Shown here: piece by piece, positions 13,101-25,599 of the stretch
Layout: every line of letters starts with the position of its first letter
How positions within the stretch are numbered: position 1 is the stretch's first letter
DNA from: Epiperipatus broadwayi
Lineage: Eukaryota; Onychophora; Udeonychophora; Euonychophora; Peripatidae
Assembly: GCA_028023455.1 (NCBI GenBank)
Contig: JAQFVV010000322.1
Span: forward strand, 622,001 to 686,000
Direction: 5' to 3'
DNA: 64,000 bases
Translations under genes and position numbers: made by a program
The notes under the pieces: model-generated
Told to the model about the DNA's origin: nothing
Database searches by the model: none
What the model saw: only the letters and a program-made list of their open reading frames with translations

Positions 13101-13412
13101 TTTACAATAAGAATTAATTTCATAGATAAAATTGTGAAAATTGTTTGAGTCTCATAATCAAGATAATATTGGCTTTTTTTATAGAATTCTTTAAAACAGA
13201 AATTTTGCATCATCTTTCTTAGTTGTGTAAACCTAATATGTATATTGTTTGCATCATTAACCAGCATAGAAATCTATTATTAAATATTTGTTAGTCTTTC
13301 TGAAATTGTCATAATTAATATTATTCATGATTTTTTTATAAACAAAACAAAGATCACTAACTAATTTTATTTGTTAATCTAGTAGTTATTCCATATTTAT
13401 ATTTTTTATTAG
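10150..13412. other. AT-rich tract upstream of the first recognised exon
   Basis: It contains a G9-10 run near 11384, TA microsatellites (near 11540 and 12930) and many short AT-rich open frames, none with recognisable domains. It is presumably intron or upstream sequence of the gene whose exon begins at 13413, because that exon needs a preceding exon ending after two codon bases. I could not locate that exon. Confidence 0.4.
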
Positions 13413-13489
13413 GGAATTAATTCATCAGCAGAATAAAAATCTTTCACAAGTGAAGCAAGAAAAAATTACTGTTAATGAAGAAAGTATTG
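13413..13489 (+). CDS. Internal exon of an unrecognised host gene
   Basis: This 77-nt exon follows a pyrimidine-rich acceptor ending 'ttttttattag' and precedes a consensus donor 'gtaagtta'. Only one frame is open: the first base completes a codon begun in the previous exon, 25 full codons follow, and the last G begins the next codon. The peptide is polar and Gln/Lys/Glu-rich (starting ELIHQQNKNLSQ), compatible with a helical or disordered segment. The codon phase matches the next exon at 17560 exactly. I do not recognise the protein family. Upstream exons must lie before 13413, possibly outside the window. Confidence 0.65.
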
Positions 13490-16400
13490 GTAAGTTACTA
13501 GTTTCCTATTTAATTTTTTTTATTTGGAATTAACCACTACTAAGTATAATAATTGATGGTAAGTCACTTAGAATGTCATGTAATATTTGGACACAGAAAT
13601 TAAAAGTTTAATTTTAGTTCACGAACTTTTAGTTTTGCAAGTCCATAATTATGACATTGTATTAAATCTTAAGACTAATAATATTACAAAGTAATGTTCA
13701 TTCTCAAATTCTGAAAAGTTTGAAGCAGTCATGTCCATGATAGTTTAACTCAGGATATCACAAGAAATTTATTAATAAATATTAGGGTCTACAGTGCAGA
13801 GAATAATTATAATATTTTTAATTAATGCTTACAATCACATAAAGAATATTATTACAAAAAGTTGACTATATCTAGAAAGATTATAAGAAGGAATACAATG
13901 TTATAAAAAACAAATTAATGTTGTGCATCATGAAATCACATTAATCTTTAAATATACAATTTACTACATTATATGTTAGTTTTGTTAAATATACAATTTA
14001 CTACATGTCATTTTCATTATTATTGTAATTATGCTCAATTCAAATAATAGACTAATACTATACTAAATAATTGCAGAAGAATGGAGTTAATAAAATTACA
14101 TTGAATGGGTGCTTAATCATAATCATTTATTTTATAACAAATAATAAATATAGATGAATATCAATTATGCAGTAATAATTTTTTAACAATTTGATCTTTA
14201 AGGTAGATAGTTTCAAAAAGGAGATTTTTATAATGGCCTTATTGTTTAAATGAATGCTTAGTTTAAAATTATATTGAAATGGTTGAATTTATCTGTTCAA
14301 TGCAGATAAATTCAATGGCAAATTTTTAAGTTAGTAAAACAGAGAACCAATCCTGCTATTCATTTAGCATTAAAATTGAAATAATGAGAAAGAAGAAGAC
14401 ATTATGCATCTGTTGTAATAAATATCTGATATCTTTTGATTCACAATAAATGTTTATCATTCATAAAAAATAAAAATCATAATGCTAAAAGACTCAAAGA
14501 AAAACTCAGAAATAGAAACTATGGGAAAACTGAAAGCACAATATAAAAACTGTTAAAAAAATCATTGATAATAACTATTGTAATAGAATATGGTCAATGA
14601 ATGAATAAAAGAGATGAAATATTTAAAATTGCTGAATAAGAGAATAAACTATTTGCAGATTTTTTTTTAAAAAAATAATGCAATCTTATATATTTTTAAT
14701 AGTAACAAATATAGAAAAACATTTAGGAAGTGACAGAAATTGGAAATCTCGCTTATAAAAGAAGAAAATCTAAAAATGCAATGTTTAATTATAAAGTATT
14801 TACTAGAATATAGAATTTTAAATTTGAGGTGAAACTGGAGCTAAGAAAAAAATCTGAATATTAGTTAAGAAAACATAGAGGTTATGACTGACAAAAAAAA
14901 TAAAATTAATATCAGCAGAAGTCTGATGGCCAGTTGACACTCTAGAAGATAGGTTCAGGGGATATAATAATAATACTTAAAACATGAAAATGTAATCTTA
15001 AAAATATAATGTCACATTAATTTTGTTTATAGCCCAAATACTTTTCTTTTCATTAATAGTTGTCTTTTTCTAAGAAACATTTATAGAAAAAGACAGAGAA
15101 ATTTACATGTTATTTCGATTCACAAAAAGCAACAACCATGATAACTATATTAGGTTAGATAATATTCAGGAGAAAAAAAAGATACTCACTGTAAAAAAAA
15201 GGGTAGTTAATAAAGAATTTGTACTTGAATTAAAATGTTTCAGAAGATCAGTGTTGGCATTCCATGATGTTATCCACTGTGTTTATTGAAGATATAATCA
15301 TTAAAATGTTGTCTAAAAAATGCTGATCGTTATTAATATGACAATTTTTAAAAAAAGATTGATGGAGTGGAATAATATATGTTAAACCACTAACATCACA
15401 TGATCATCATTTCTTATGCTTGTTCATAACTGTTATTAAAATCGGCAAAACTCTCTATACAGTAGTCCCACTCAATTCAAGACAAAGTAATCAATACATT
15501 CCAGAAGGCTTGTGCATAAAATCCCTATCCAGTGCCTACTCATCCAATATCCCCAGACTAGTTTCTAGCTTGTGGCTTTTATCAGTGAGAAGCCTATGAT
15601 CTGAGAGCACTGCACCTAGATCTTAGGATTTAATGCAACCTTCCAGCAGCCACTTTTTATCTCTCCTTAACTACAAAACTATGACTCTAAAATTGAAAAC
15701 ACAATAATAATTTCAATCCAAGCTTATTAGCTTATATAGTCATCTACATCTGAACTCAGTTCAGTATCCATGCATTTTGGTATCTTTGGTTTTTTAATAA
15801 CCATAGCCACCACTATCCAATTAGACAGGATTGGTATTAAACCACTAAACATCACGTGATCACCATTTCTTATGTTAGCTCATAACTGTTATTAAAACCA
15901 GCAAAACTCTCCATATAGTAGTGCCACTAAGTGCAAGCCAGAGTAATTAATGGATGCCAGAAGGCTTGTGCATAAAATCCTCATCCAGGGCCTACTCATC
16001 CAATATCCCCAGACTAGTTTCTGCCTTGTGATCTTCATCATCCATTGATTACTCTGGCTTGCACTGAGTGGCAATACATATAGAGAGTTTTGCCTGTTCT
16101 AATAAGTTATTAACAAGCATAGGAAATGGTGATTTTGTGATGTTTATTGATTTAAAACCAATCCTGCCTAATAGGATAGTGGTAGCTATGGTTATTAAAG
16201 AACCAAAGTCACCAAAATGTATAGGTACTGAACTGAGTTCAGACCTATATGACTATATAAGCTAATGAGCTTGGATTGAAAATATTACAGTGTTTTCAAT
16301 TTAAGACTCATGGTTTTGTAATTACATAGAGATAAGAGATGGCTGCTGGAGGGTTGCATTGGATCCTAAGATCTAGGTGCAGTGCTCTCAGATCCAAGGC

Positions 16401-17559
16401 CCCTCACTGATAAAGCCCACAAACCAGAAACTAGTCTGGTGATATTGGATGAGTAGGCACTAGATGGGAATTTTATGCACAAGCCTTCTGGCATCTATTG
16501 ATTACTCTAGCTTGCACTGAATGGCAATATGTATAATTTTGCCTGTTTTAATAACAGTTATAAGGAAGCATAGGAAATAATGATCTTGTAATGATTTGGT
16601 GTATAGTAATCAAGAAATATAACCAGAGTGTCTTATAAAAATATTTCTTTAAGGAATAAAAGGTTTGATTATCATCATCAAATCCAATTTTATTAATCTT
16701 TAGGCACATTGACGAAATATATATTTTTGCAAAACAATGCATATGTATACCAGAAATGTTATACATATATATAGATATATAAATGGTCAGAATAGATAAA
16801 TTATCACCAAATAATCTTTATCAGTAGTGGTTCCTAGTTCAATATGAAGATATAGAAAAGATTAGTAAGTAGAATTGTAATCATTGATGGAAAATATGTT
16901 TTGTGCATAGAAGCATGAAAAAAAGTTAAATTGAATTGATAAAATTAGAAATAATGATTTGTTTGGAAAGCATAGTGTTAGAGATGTATTATTGAAAAAT
17001 AAATATGAAGAAACTGATGAATATTAATATTTTTAAAAAAGTTACATGAAAAAATTATAGAATGATTTTAAAGAGATGGTAGAGGTGAAAGGAAAATAAT
17101 AATTAGGATGTATAGAACTTAATTTTGGAGCAAATACTTACGATTACTTTATAAATATTTTACCTTTGTATTGTAAAGCAGATATGTTAAAGTTTTGGTA
17201 TTTTCATTTTTGCCATCTTTGACATTATTTATAAATGTTAATTTTTGTGCATAATTCAATGCAGTATAAAGGATTTTGAATAATTTTAGGTAATCTTTAT
17301 AAGTTAGGTTAAGATAAATATTTTTCATGTTTGAAAAATGTTTAATTTTATTTTATTTTCAAAAGATGTTGATGCTTTTTGTAAATGCTCTTGGAATTTT
17401 TGCATAACTTGTATCCAATAGGAATTCATATAAAAAATAGAAAATAAATAAAATAAAAGTTTGTTGCAAAATTTCAAAAATTAATAATTAAAATATTGTA
17501 ACCTTCTATGTATTATATGAGAATAATTATTAAATTTTTTGATTTATAAATGTTTGCAG
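13490..17559 (+). other. Predicted intron between the first two recognised exons
   Basis: The intron runs from donor gtaagt at 13490 to acceptor 'tttgcag' ending at 17559, about 4.1 kb. It contains the foldback array at 15384-16590. The stretch 14330-14960 is A-rich on the plus strand and may be decayed retroelement coding sequence, but no motif could be fixed. No tRNA or other gene was seen. Confidence 0.55.
15384..16590. mobile_element. Foldback element array: two direct units and one inverted unit
   Basis: A unit of about 450 bp begins TTAAACCAC at 15384 ('catcacatgatcatcatttc'), runs through 'tgcataaaatcc', 'caatatccccagactagttt' and 'gcactgcacctagatctta', and ends 'aggattggtattaaacc'. 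A second, truncated direct unit starts at about 15837. Near 16036 the orientation flips and the same words appear reverse-complemented out to about 16590. The result is a long imperfect palindrome centred near 16000. No coding frame is supported; the few 60-codon open frames are unrelated to any known transposase. Related copies are at 24957-25300, 28500-29620, 38905-39290 and a scrap at 53037-53068. Confidence 0.75.
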
Positions 17560-17615
17560 GTAAATGTCCAATAAGTGAAGTCAAATTTCCTGATTGCAAA
17601 ATAAAAAAGTGCACA
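17560..17615 (+). CDS. Second recognised exon of the unrecognised host gene
   Basis: This 56-nt exon lies between acceptor 'aatgtttgcag' and donor 'gtaagttaat'. Its first two bases complete the glycine codon started by the last G of the 13413-13489 exon, after which 18 codons stay open (KCPISEVKFPDCKIKKCT) and end exactly in phase 0. Three cysteines and a basic tail are visible, but there are too few residues to claim a domain. The phase-0 end matches the phase-0 start of the terminal exon at 35898, although a skipped intermediate exon cannot be excluded. Confidence 0.65.
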
Positions 17616-18639
17616 GTAAGTTAATCAATTTTATTAAATTGATATATATTTATAAATAAAATTTATAAATATGTTTGTGTGTATGTGTTTTATGATTTGA
17701 GGTTTTATTAAAGTTTATGATGCAACTACAAATATTGATATACTAAAATAAATTAAGTTAAAGATCAGGAAGCAATAGCATTCTGATACAAATGTTGACC
17801 AAGTTTTATGGCAACGGTAAATTATTACTTAGTTACTTCTACTTGCTTTTGCCTTGAGAAGTAAAATAATATATATATACTTTTTAACATCTCAATAAAA
17901 AGCATTACTAAAAAATAAAGATGAAGTGGAAGATTTGTGGTTTTATTTTAAAGTAAGTCTGAAAGAGATTTGAATATTTTAGGCAGTAAATTTAACTTCC
18001 ACACATATATATTGTACTGGACATCAGACAGCGGTAAAGAGACATGAGACTCGAATTATGACTATTGAGAATGAATCCCCGAATAAGATATAAGAATTAA
18101 AATAACATAATTATATAAAACCTTTTTATATTTAAAAACTAACTAAAATAAAGATTTGAACTCTGGATAGAATCAAAAGACATTTTAATTTAATATTATA
18201 TAAAAACAATTTATTCCAAATGTACATTATTTATATAATTCACACTAGAATAGTTTCATTATGCTTACATCTGTAATCATTTCAGGATGTCACATTAATA
18301 CATATATAGTGTGGTTTAATTATATTCCAATGTTTGAAAAAAAAATTACATAATGGGTTTAAGAAGAGAACGCTATTTTAACAGACGATTAAATAATGAC
18401 CTAGACAAAGAAATTTACAATGAGACACTTTAATGTTTGAATAAATTAATATCATGTATTTAACAAACTGTGATCGATCACACAAGAAATCTACATGTCT
18501 GTAACTGTGATGCCAGGTAAATTGGTCTCTGACATCCATTACATTTATTAATTATCGAACAATAAACTTAAAAGCAATGGTTTTGAATACATGAATATTT
18601 TCGTATTCAATATAACACGTTATATTTCAATTCTTGAAT

Positions 18640-20340
18640 TATAAAATAAAATAAGGAGAATTCATTTATGCATGTGGGAGTTGCTCGTCTAAGGGAAATT
18701 GCCTAATGCAAGCTTTTCGTGACATTCTACATATAAATATAATAATAAATAACAAAAATGGTTTAGTTATATCACAGCATTAAGGCTTATCGATTAGTCT
18801 TAGGCATGATTCTAAAATATTACAATGAATGGCGGTGCAAGCATGAGGCAGCAAATATAAAATTTGGTCAATTTTTGGCCGTTTAGACGCTTCATTATTT
18901 AAGTGAGAAAAGAAAAATGGTACACCTGTTCTTCTGGCAGTCCTTAACTGGAGAAGAAGGGAGATGCAATTGTCTGCATAAGTTACCCCTGCAGAGTTTC
19001 CGCTACTCTTTCCAAAGGTGTCCTTGGACATTGACGATGCCAGCTAAAACATATTAAGTGAATGTGGAGGATTCAGAGTTTCCGATGATCCTCAAATTAT
19101 GATAAAGCAAATAATGACAATGGCTGATGTATGCTAGCAATGCTATGAAACTATAATACATCCTTTAATGATGTCAAAATAACTAATAGCCTAAATATAA
19201 AGTTTTAATCGGGCACAACGGCATGACTTGTGTACTAAACCAGATTAAATAACTGAAATATAAAACTATTATGAATGTCTTAATGACATACGATTACATT
19301 TCCCTTCATTAAACGGGTCCCACATGCATTTGGAATCAATAAGCATTATTTAAACTAATGCTAAAGGCACTACATATAAATGATTATTACATTAAAAAAA
19401 AATAATGATCATTATTATTTAAAATATCTTAACTGGAATTTAAACAATAGCATTCTTGGATAACATTAAATTTATAATCAATAAATATATACTTATGGCA
19501 GTATTATAATAATAATCTGCCTAGAACAGAAATGATATTATTTAACTAGTTCTCAACCCAGTGAGCAATGGCTTTAAAACAAATAATTTAAAGTAATTAA
19601 AATATCCCTGAAGCGCTGGGGATTTAAAAGACTAATTAAAATACAGGCTCGCGGAGTTGAGCTCACTTGGCATATGAATTACATATAAAAATAAATAGCA
19701 AATAATTATAATAGTAAAATTTACCGCATTAAATAAAATGTAGGATTTAAACTTAAATAGATGTAAGCATTTACATATATATATATATCGGATAGTATTA
19801 TAGAGGGACTTCCAAGCAGAGATTAGGTATAAATATATATATAAAAAAAACACATTACTTAAATAGATGTAAGCATTTACATATATGTATCGAATAGGAT
19901 TATAGAGAGACTTTCAAGCAGAGATTAGGTATAAATATATAACAAAACAAAAAAACACATTAATTATTAATATAGATATAGGTAAGCATGGAATTGTTAC
20001 CTCGGCAATGTTACAATGGCTAGGTAGTTCATTCTTTTGAACTTTAGTTTACAGGGATGAGCTCGGTGATCAGCAATCTCAGTCACTACTGCTTCTTCAT
20101 CGGTGGCAGCATTTCAAAGACAGTCCCCGAGAAGCACGGGGAAAAGATGACTCGGTTCGTACTCAAGTGACATTTTATTAAACTATATTCTTTTCTTGTT
20201 ATCTAAACTCACGAGCAAAGAGAAAAATGGTACAAGAAAAGTAAAACAGCAAAAAGCCACCTTATCTCCAATCTACCCTATTTATACATTCTCAACAATG
20301 ACAGGAATGCCTTAGTTTATTTGCCCAAAGGCAGATAAGC
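18640..20340 (-). repeat. Distinct interspersed block with minus-strand TATA box and poly(A) signal
   Basis: The base composition is balanced compared with the T-rich flanks. On the minus strand a TATA box (TATAAATA, 20279-20286, followed by GGG) lies about 100 bp upstream of AATAAA (20174-20179), the U3-R arrangement of an LTR. A GC-richer patch follows (20040-20165: 'agacagtccccgag', 'cacggggaaaagatgactcgg'). A similar word set ('gacagtc' then 'aaaagatcggg') occurs at 27636-27682 in another block. No LTR partner was identified, so this could be a solo LTR, a large noncoding derivative or something else. Confidence 0.35.
19751..19962 (+). repeat. 106-bp tandem duplication
   Basis: A unit starting ACTTAAATAGATGTAAGC at 19751 is repeated from 19857 to about 19962 with a handful of substitutions and a different TA-repeat length. 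Both units end in an A-rich run and CACATTA. Confidence 0.85.
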
Positions 20341-20817
20341 AATTAATAAATTACAGCCCATTTTTAATTAAAAACAAGATATAAGAAAGTGATATGGTTC
20401 AAAACACATTCCAGCTCAAAAGAATTTAAATTAATGTAAATGAAACAAAAATATTCCATTAACGAAATATTTTTAGTTAAAATAAAAATGATTTTGATAG
20501 GAAAACAATATTTCGATTAATGAAAGTCGAGCTTTTAAAATATTTAATTAGTGAAGCAAACTTCACAATGGGTTAATTTGAACCTGCCATCTTGGTTATA
20601 TCTTCTTTCTTTTAAATTTTTACAAAATTGAAATTAAAAGCAAATATTTTTTTACAAATAACAAACTTTATGTGATTAAACAAATTCTCTTTTTTTTTTT
20701 TTGTTACAAAAAAAACACATGATTAAAATATTCAAAAGTATCAAAATAACAGAATCAAAAATTATATATATATATGTCACAATAGTTTGTATATATCACT
20801 TTTAGTAATTTAAATAT
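20340..20817. other. AT-rich tract, nothing recognised
   Basis: Homopolymer-rich sequence including a poly-T run near 20689-20702. No element boundary or gene is supported. Confidence 0.4.
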
Positions 20818-20905
20818 TGCTGGATTTGAACCCTTATATATTGTTAGTTTTTTAGGTAGGAAATCATGAAGCTCACACTGACTACAGAGTGATTGCTTCA
20901 ATATA
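20818..20905 (-). repeat. SINE head fragment with box B
   Basis: AAGGGTTCAAATCCA (minus strand, 20821-20835) is a good Pol III box B. Upstream on the same strand, 'gaagcaatcactctgtagtc' resembles the sequence before the box B at 28376 ('gcttcactgtctagtg'), suggesting one SINE family. Confidence 0.45.
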
Positions 20906-23900
20906 TATATATAGAAAATGACTTCCAAATTGTCTTGAAAACATTATATATTTATAATAAAATTATAATTATTAAAAGATTAGATGCTTATTAACAACTA
21001 CATTGATGTTATTTTTTCAAAATAATCTATCATTATGATGGATGTCCTTATCTTTATTTATTATTCTTATGCAGTTTTTTGATAAATTAGATTATCTCAT
21101 AATCTGATGCAATATGTCATTTTCATTCTGATAACTTATTCTAAAGAAAATTCAAGTCTAAACAAATTAAATACTAACATCAGTTGTTGTTTTTTTCTCT
21201 CCCTCTTTCTTCAAAAGTACAATTTAAATTAAGGCATTAATGTTTTTTTATTCTGATTTTTCACTACATTATAAAGAATCATTGAAAATATTGTATTCTT
21301 AACATTTTTAATTTAAAAGGTAACTTCAATTTTAATATCTTTGTATTTGTGCTGCAAATTTGACATATATCAGTTGCAGTAAATATTTTTTCTATTGTTG
21401 TTAGCTAATTCAAATACTGTACACATAACTGTCTGGAACTTTTATATCTTTATTATCAGTTTTAAAATCACTACCATTCCTATTATTATAACCTTTGTTT
21501 TTTTTATATTTGGCATATCCCAACTAGTTTGAATTTTTTGTTCTGCAACTTTAAAATAATTAGATTTTTTTTTTTATTTTCAGTCTAAAGGATATCAAAA
21601 ACATTGATTGTACATTTTTAAATCATTTTCTGAATTCATCAATTTTTTTTAATTCAATGCTAAAGTTTTGATTTTTTATTTTTCAATAAATGCTATGTAT
21701 CCTTTTTTTATGTATGTAACAATCTTTAGTTATTTTCGATCTACTTGGCTACCTACATTGAATTTTATTTTTAGTTGAATTTTTAAACATTGTTTTGAGT
21801 CTTGAAAAAATACTGGGATGATTAATCGATAAATTGAAGATTCTTTGGATTTGGAAAAGAGATTTATTGTAAATATTATTATTAGGTAATTTACCAATTC
21901 AAGCTGTAATCTAAAATTTTTTATTTCTTTTCATTGACAAGTTGTTGTTTTTTTACACACTTTTAATATTATTTGGCTTTTTCAATTTATTTGGTTTTGA
22001 GATGGCTGCAGTAGAGGAATGGGATAGAGGAGAAAAAATATGGTCCAATTGTAAATTTTCAAGTTTTATTTGGATTTCTCACAATACTACCTAATATTGA
22101 CTTCTGTTTGGAGTTTTTATTATTTGTATTTAAAATTTCTTATTTGATTTTTAAAAGGTCGAGGGGGAGGAATCCAGTCAGTTATAGAAGAGTTGTCGAT
22201 TTTTATGAAAACAATAATTGTCAGCTACATTCAATACAAATTACAAATAAAACAATCTTAATAAAAATGAACTGGCTGACTTTGAAAAACTAATTACTAT
22301 AACAAATTGAAAGAAAGTTAAAATGAAATTTCTTTCTCATTTTTTTGGGATTCCTATTGCATAATGTTTTTGTTTTTTTATTTCATAAAAAAAAAAAAAA
22401 TTGTGCTTCATATGGACCATGTAATTTGATGTGAATGAACAATGCAAAATTGTTTCAAAGTCCCTCTTAACTTCATAGACCACCTGAGATCTAAATGAAA
22501 AACTTAACATAGTTTATTTTTACTTATTTTTAAAAATTAAAAAGAAAATAATAATCAAATAATTGAAATGAACAACTCCAAATATAATGTTTCCATTTCT
22601 TCTTCAAATAAAAACATTTTAACAATATCAGTGAAAAACAGAAAATGTATTTTTAAATTAATTTCTAAAAATTAAAAAAATATATATATTTTTGTAATAC
22701 ACAAAAAAGTGTTTCATTTTTATCTTTTCATTATCTGTTGTATTTTTGAACTTTTTATGAATCTAGGTTTTAGGTACCTAAAGTAAATTGAATCTTAAAT
22801 TTATCGATTAAATGTCTCAGAATTATTTCATGACATTGACGTAATGTTTTAAAGAAACATTTAAAGAGAAAATCAAATGTAGGAGCCAAGTAAATTTCTA
22901 CGAATCTTCATACTCAATTGGATACATATATGAGTTGAATCAAATATCAGGAAAATCTAATATATTTATTTATACAGTGCAGGACCATTATTTTCATCTA
23001 AAACTATTTATATAAACTGTTGAATGGAATTATTTGAATAATGTTAGAAGAATATTTAAACCAATTTTTGTGAAAAAAAGTATTGAGTTTTGTATGAAAT
23101 GTCAATGGACCACTACCATTTATGCAGTAGTTTACAGTTTTCTACAAGTCTCAATAACATATAAATTAGTTAAATAAAAAGATTTGGATATATGTAACAT
23201 CATTCTTGTGTTTTTGAAACACTATATGAATTGACAAATTATTATCTTGGAAGATGAAACCGGTCTTTCAGAATGTTTTATTAGCATACATACTATTGTA
23301 AAGTAATGATTGGGCCATGAGAATATTGTGATATGGTTATCCATTATATGACAGTTCCTCATTTATATATTTCACAATTGGAAGAAAATATTTTACCCTA
23401 TTAGTTACTAGAAAAAACATAAATAATAATTCATTCAACTTTGTAAGATGTTTTTGATTATCTTACAATCATTTACTATTTTTGTTTTCAATATTCTATG
23501 TTTTAGCAGGAAGCATTCACTTTTAGCACTTTCTTTTCTTTTTTATTTCAGAAAGAAAAACATTAATAAAAGTTATTGAGAACAATATGCAAAATTGGTC
23601 ATCTATATATTATATTATTCTTGATGTGAATAGAGGGAGAAAATAATAATGTTATTACAAAATAAAAATATTTCAGTAAGAACAGATACATAGATAACAA
23701 AAATAAAACAGTAATTAATTTGTGAATTTTCAACTCAGTATATTCAGGAAAGGAAAAATTAAAAAAATATTTAAAAATGATCCATTTAAAAAAATTGAAT
23801 ATCTATAAAATTCTTTTTAAATGCTACAGACAAGAATTATTGATGACATAAATTAAACATTTCTGGAAATGCCAAGGAAAACTAGACAAAAAAATAAAAA

Positions 23901-24165
23901 TTTCAAAAGATATTAAATACAATTTTGGTTTTGGAGTCATTAAATTCAGCAATAAAAAAAAAAATGTAGAATTATTTCTTAAAAGAGGGATATCATGAAA
24001 TATATAAAAGAATTCCCTAAAGAATTTGTAAAGCTATAAAGATAAGAAAAAAAGTATCCTGACAATTATGACTATCTTTTGAAATGCTAACGTGCAATTA
24101 TGTCTACCAATTTTAAAATCTCTAAAAAATTTACTTTTTGTGCTCTTAAATACAATATTTCTCTA
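20906..24165. other. AT-rich intronic tract, nothing recognised
   Basis: Very T-rich to about 22400 and A-rich after that, with a poly-A run near 22387-22400. Splice-like motifs occur but no phase-compatible exon stands out. The A-rich part from about 23500 may belong to the decayed LINE seen further on. Confidence 0.35.
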
Positions 24166-24226
24166 AAGTTATTCACTTACACTTTTGACTAATCTAGAAT
24201 CTTCATCAGATCTGTTTACTTAACTT
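24166..24226 (-). ncRNA. Weak hammerhead-like motif with one core change
   Basis: On the minus strand CTGATGA (24203-24209) is followed by a possible stem GATT/AGTC and then AAAA where GAAA is expected. An outer stem can form (AAGTTA at 24221-24226 with TAACTT at 24166-24171), but the inner stem I and cleavage triplet are not convincing. If real it is decayed, and it is not the same family as the other three. Confidence 0.25.
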
Positions 24227-24559
24227 ATTTGCATATGAAGTGTTTTGTTTTTTTAAAATTATTCTAAAACAATTTTTAAAAAGAGTTAGAAGGTTTTGCC
24301 AAATGGGATTTTGTATCCTCCAATAATAATAATAAAAAACTACAGGAAATGATGAAACCATTATAATTATTCTTAAAAAAATATAGACTAATTGTTATCA
24401 AAACTATATAGCAAATGTCTACGGGATAATGATGTACTAATCAATCATAGATTGATTCAGTCATTTCTATTTCTTGATCATCACATGATCTCCTGCATGA
24501 CAAAATAATCAATTACTTTACTACTAGATGATATTTAAAATGCAATAATAATATTGATA

Positions 24560-24920
24560 TTAAGAAGATCGAAAAGGAAGAAATTAGAAAATTATAAAGC
24601 TTCCAGTTTTTTATCAGTTGTATAAAAGTCTTTATGAAGATCAGTGCAAATAATGTAAAGAGAACATTGGACTCATTGCAATTAAAAAAACAATTTGGAT
24701 TTGAAAGTGGTTATAAAATAGTAAATCACTTCCAAGATTAATAGAAATTATAAAAAAGTATCAGTAAATATGAATTGTTATATCTTTTGCAGCAAATTTG
24801 GCTTGCATATTCTGAAAAAGCACTGAACTTTGTAATCATTTCTAAGATTATTAAAACTTTGGATTATTATCATATTATACAGAATGTTGCAATGCAATGA
24901 CAATGATTAAACTATATAAT
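24560..24920 (+). pseudogene. Decayed non-LTR retrotransposon (LINE) reverse transcriptase
   Basis: In the plus frame covering about 24664-24733, residues such as LDSLQLKKQFGFESGYK match the 'HQPxEQAGFRxGYxTxDHLQ' segment of LINE reverse transcriptases in position and pattern. After in-frame stops, about 24760-24900 gives 'YSEKALNFVIISKIIKTL', the counterpart of the 'DYEKAFDSV' region. The aspartates of that motif are lost (S and N instead), stops are frequent and no endonuclease domain was recognised. This is a dead fragment inside the predicted 18-kb intron. The LINE clade cannot be assigned. Confidence 0.5.
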
Positions 24921-24956
24921 GATACTAAGATGTTTAACATTGCTTTACACTAAGCA

Positions 24957-25300
24957 TATTTTTTTTCACCACATTTATGCCACCTAGTGCAAGCTTTAGT
25001 AATTAATACATACTAGATGGTAATGCTTAATAAATCTCTATTCAGAGCTCCTATTCAATATCCCCAGATTATTTTCTAGCTTATGTCATTCCATCATTGA
25101 AGAGCTTTGGATTTTGGAACAGTACTTCTGGATGTTTGGACGTATTGCACTTTTCCTATAACAGCCATCTTTTACCTCTGTTTTACTGTCAAGCTACTAG
25201 CCCAAATAGAAAAACATTAAAGTTTCCAATCTAAGCCAGTGTGCTTATATAGTTATATAAATCTGAAACCAGTTCTTTATCTATATTGTACCGGTCAGAA
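24957..25300 (+). mobile_element. Diverged copy of the foldback element family
   Basis: It shares 'cacctagtgcaagcttta', 'caatatccccaga' and 'ttttctagctta' with the 15.4-kb array and 'accacatttatgccacctagtg' with the 28.5-kb copy. It contains only one orientation, so the inverted half is missing. Confidence 0.55.
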
Positions 25301-25469
25301 TTGTATGTTCATCTAACAAGATACAGAATCTAAGCAAAAGTACCTTAAATCCAATTATGCCCAGGGTACATAGGTCAGGAGCACTCATGGATTCTGTCCT
25401 GTTTACCTTTCTCTAAAACTATAACACTATAAACATTTCTGATGATAACAGATGAAATTTATTGATTCC

Positions 25470-25585
25470 AGTCCCGGAGACACAGCAGAGAAATGAGATC
25501 TACAGGAAAATATTGGTGCTACATGACTTCGAACCCCTAATAGGATGTGCTATCTTCTAACTATATTACTATTTCGCTAACAATC
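25470..25585 (-). repeat. tRNA-derived SINE head
   Basis: On the minus strand a box A-like segment (AATAGTAATATAGTTAG, 25557-25573) and a strong box B (GGGGTTCGAAGTC, 25525-25537) are spaced as in a tRNA. The 3' body probably continues to about 25440. Not an intact tRNA gene: the acceptor and anticodon stems cannot be completed. Confidence 0.55.
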
Positions 25586-25599
25586 ATTGACAAATGTAA

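Noticed and set aside
14330-14960. A-rich stretch that might be decayed retroelement coding sequence
   Set aside because: No RT, endonuclease or gag motif could be identified in any frame.
25429-25475. CTGATGA followed by GAAA (25440-25463), a possible hammerhead
   Set aside because: The segment between the core motifs cannot form a stem II and no stem I pairing was found.
25525-25573. Functional tRNA gene on the minus strand
   Set aside because: Box A and box B are present, but acceptor and anticodon stems cannot be formed, so a SINE head is the better reading.
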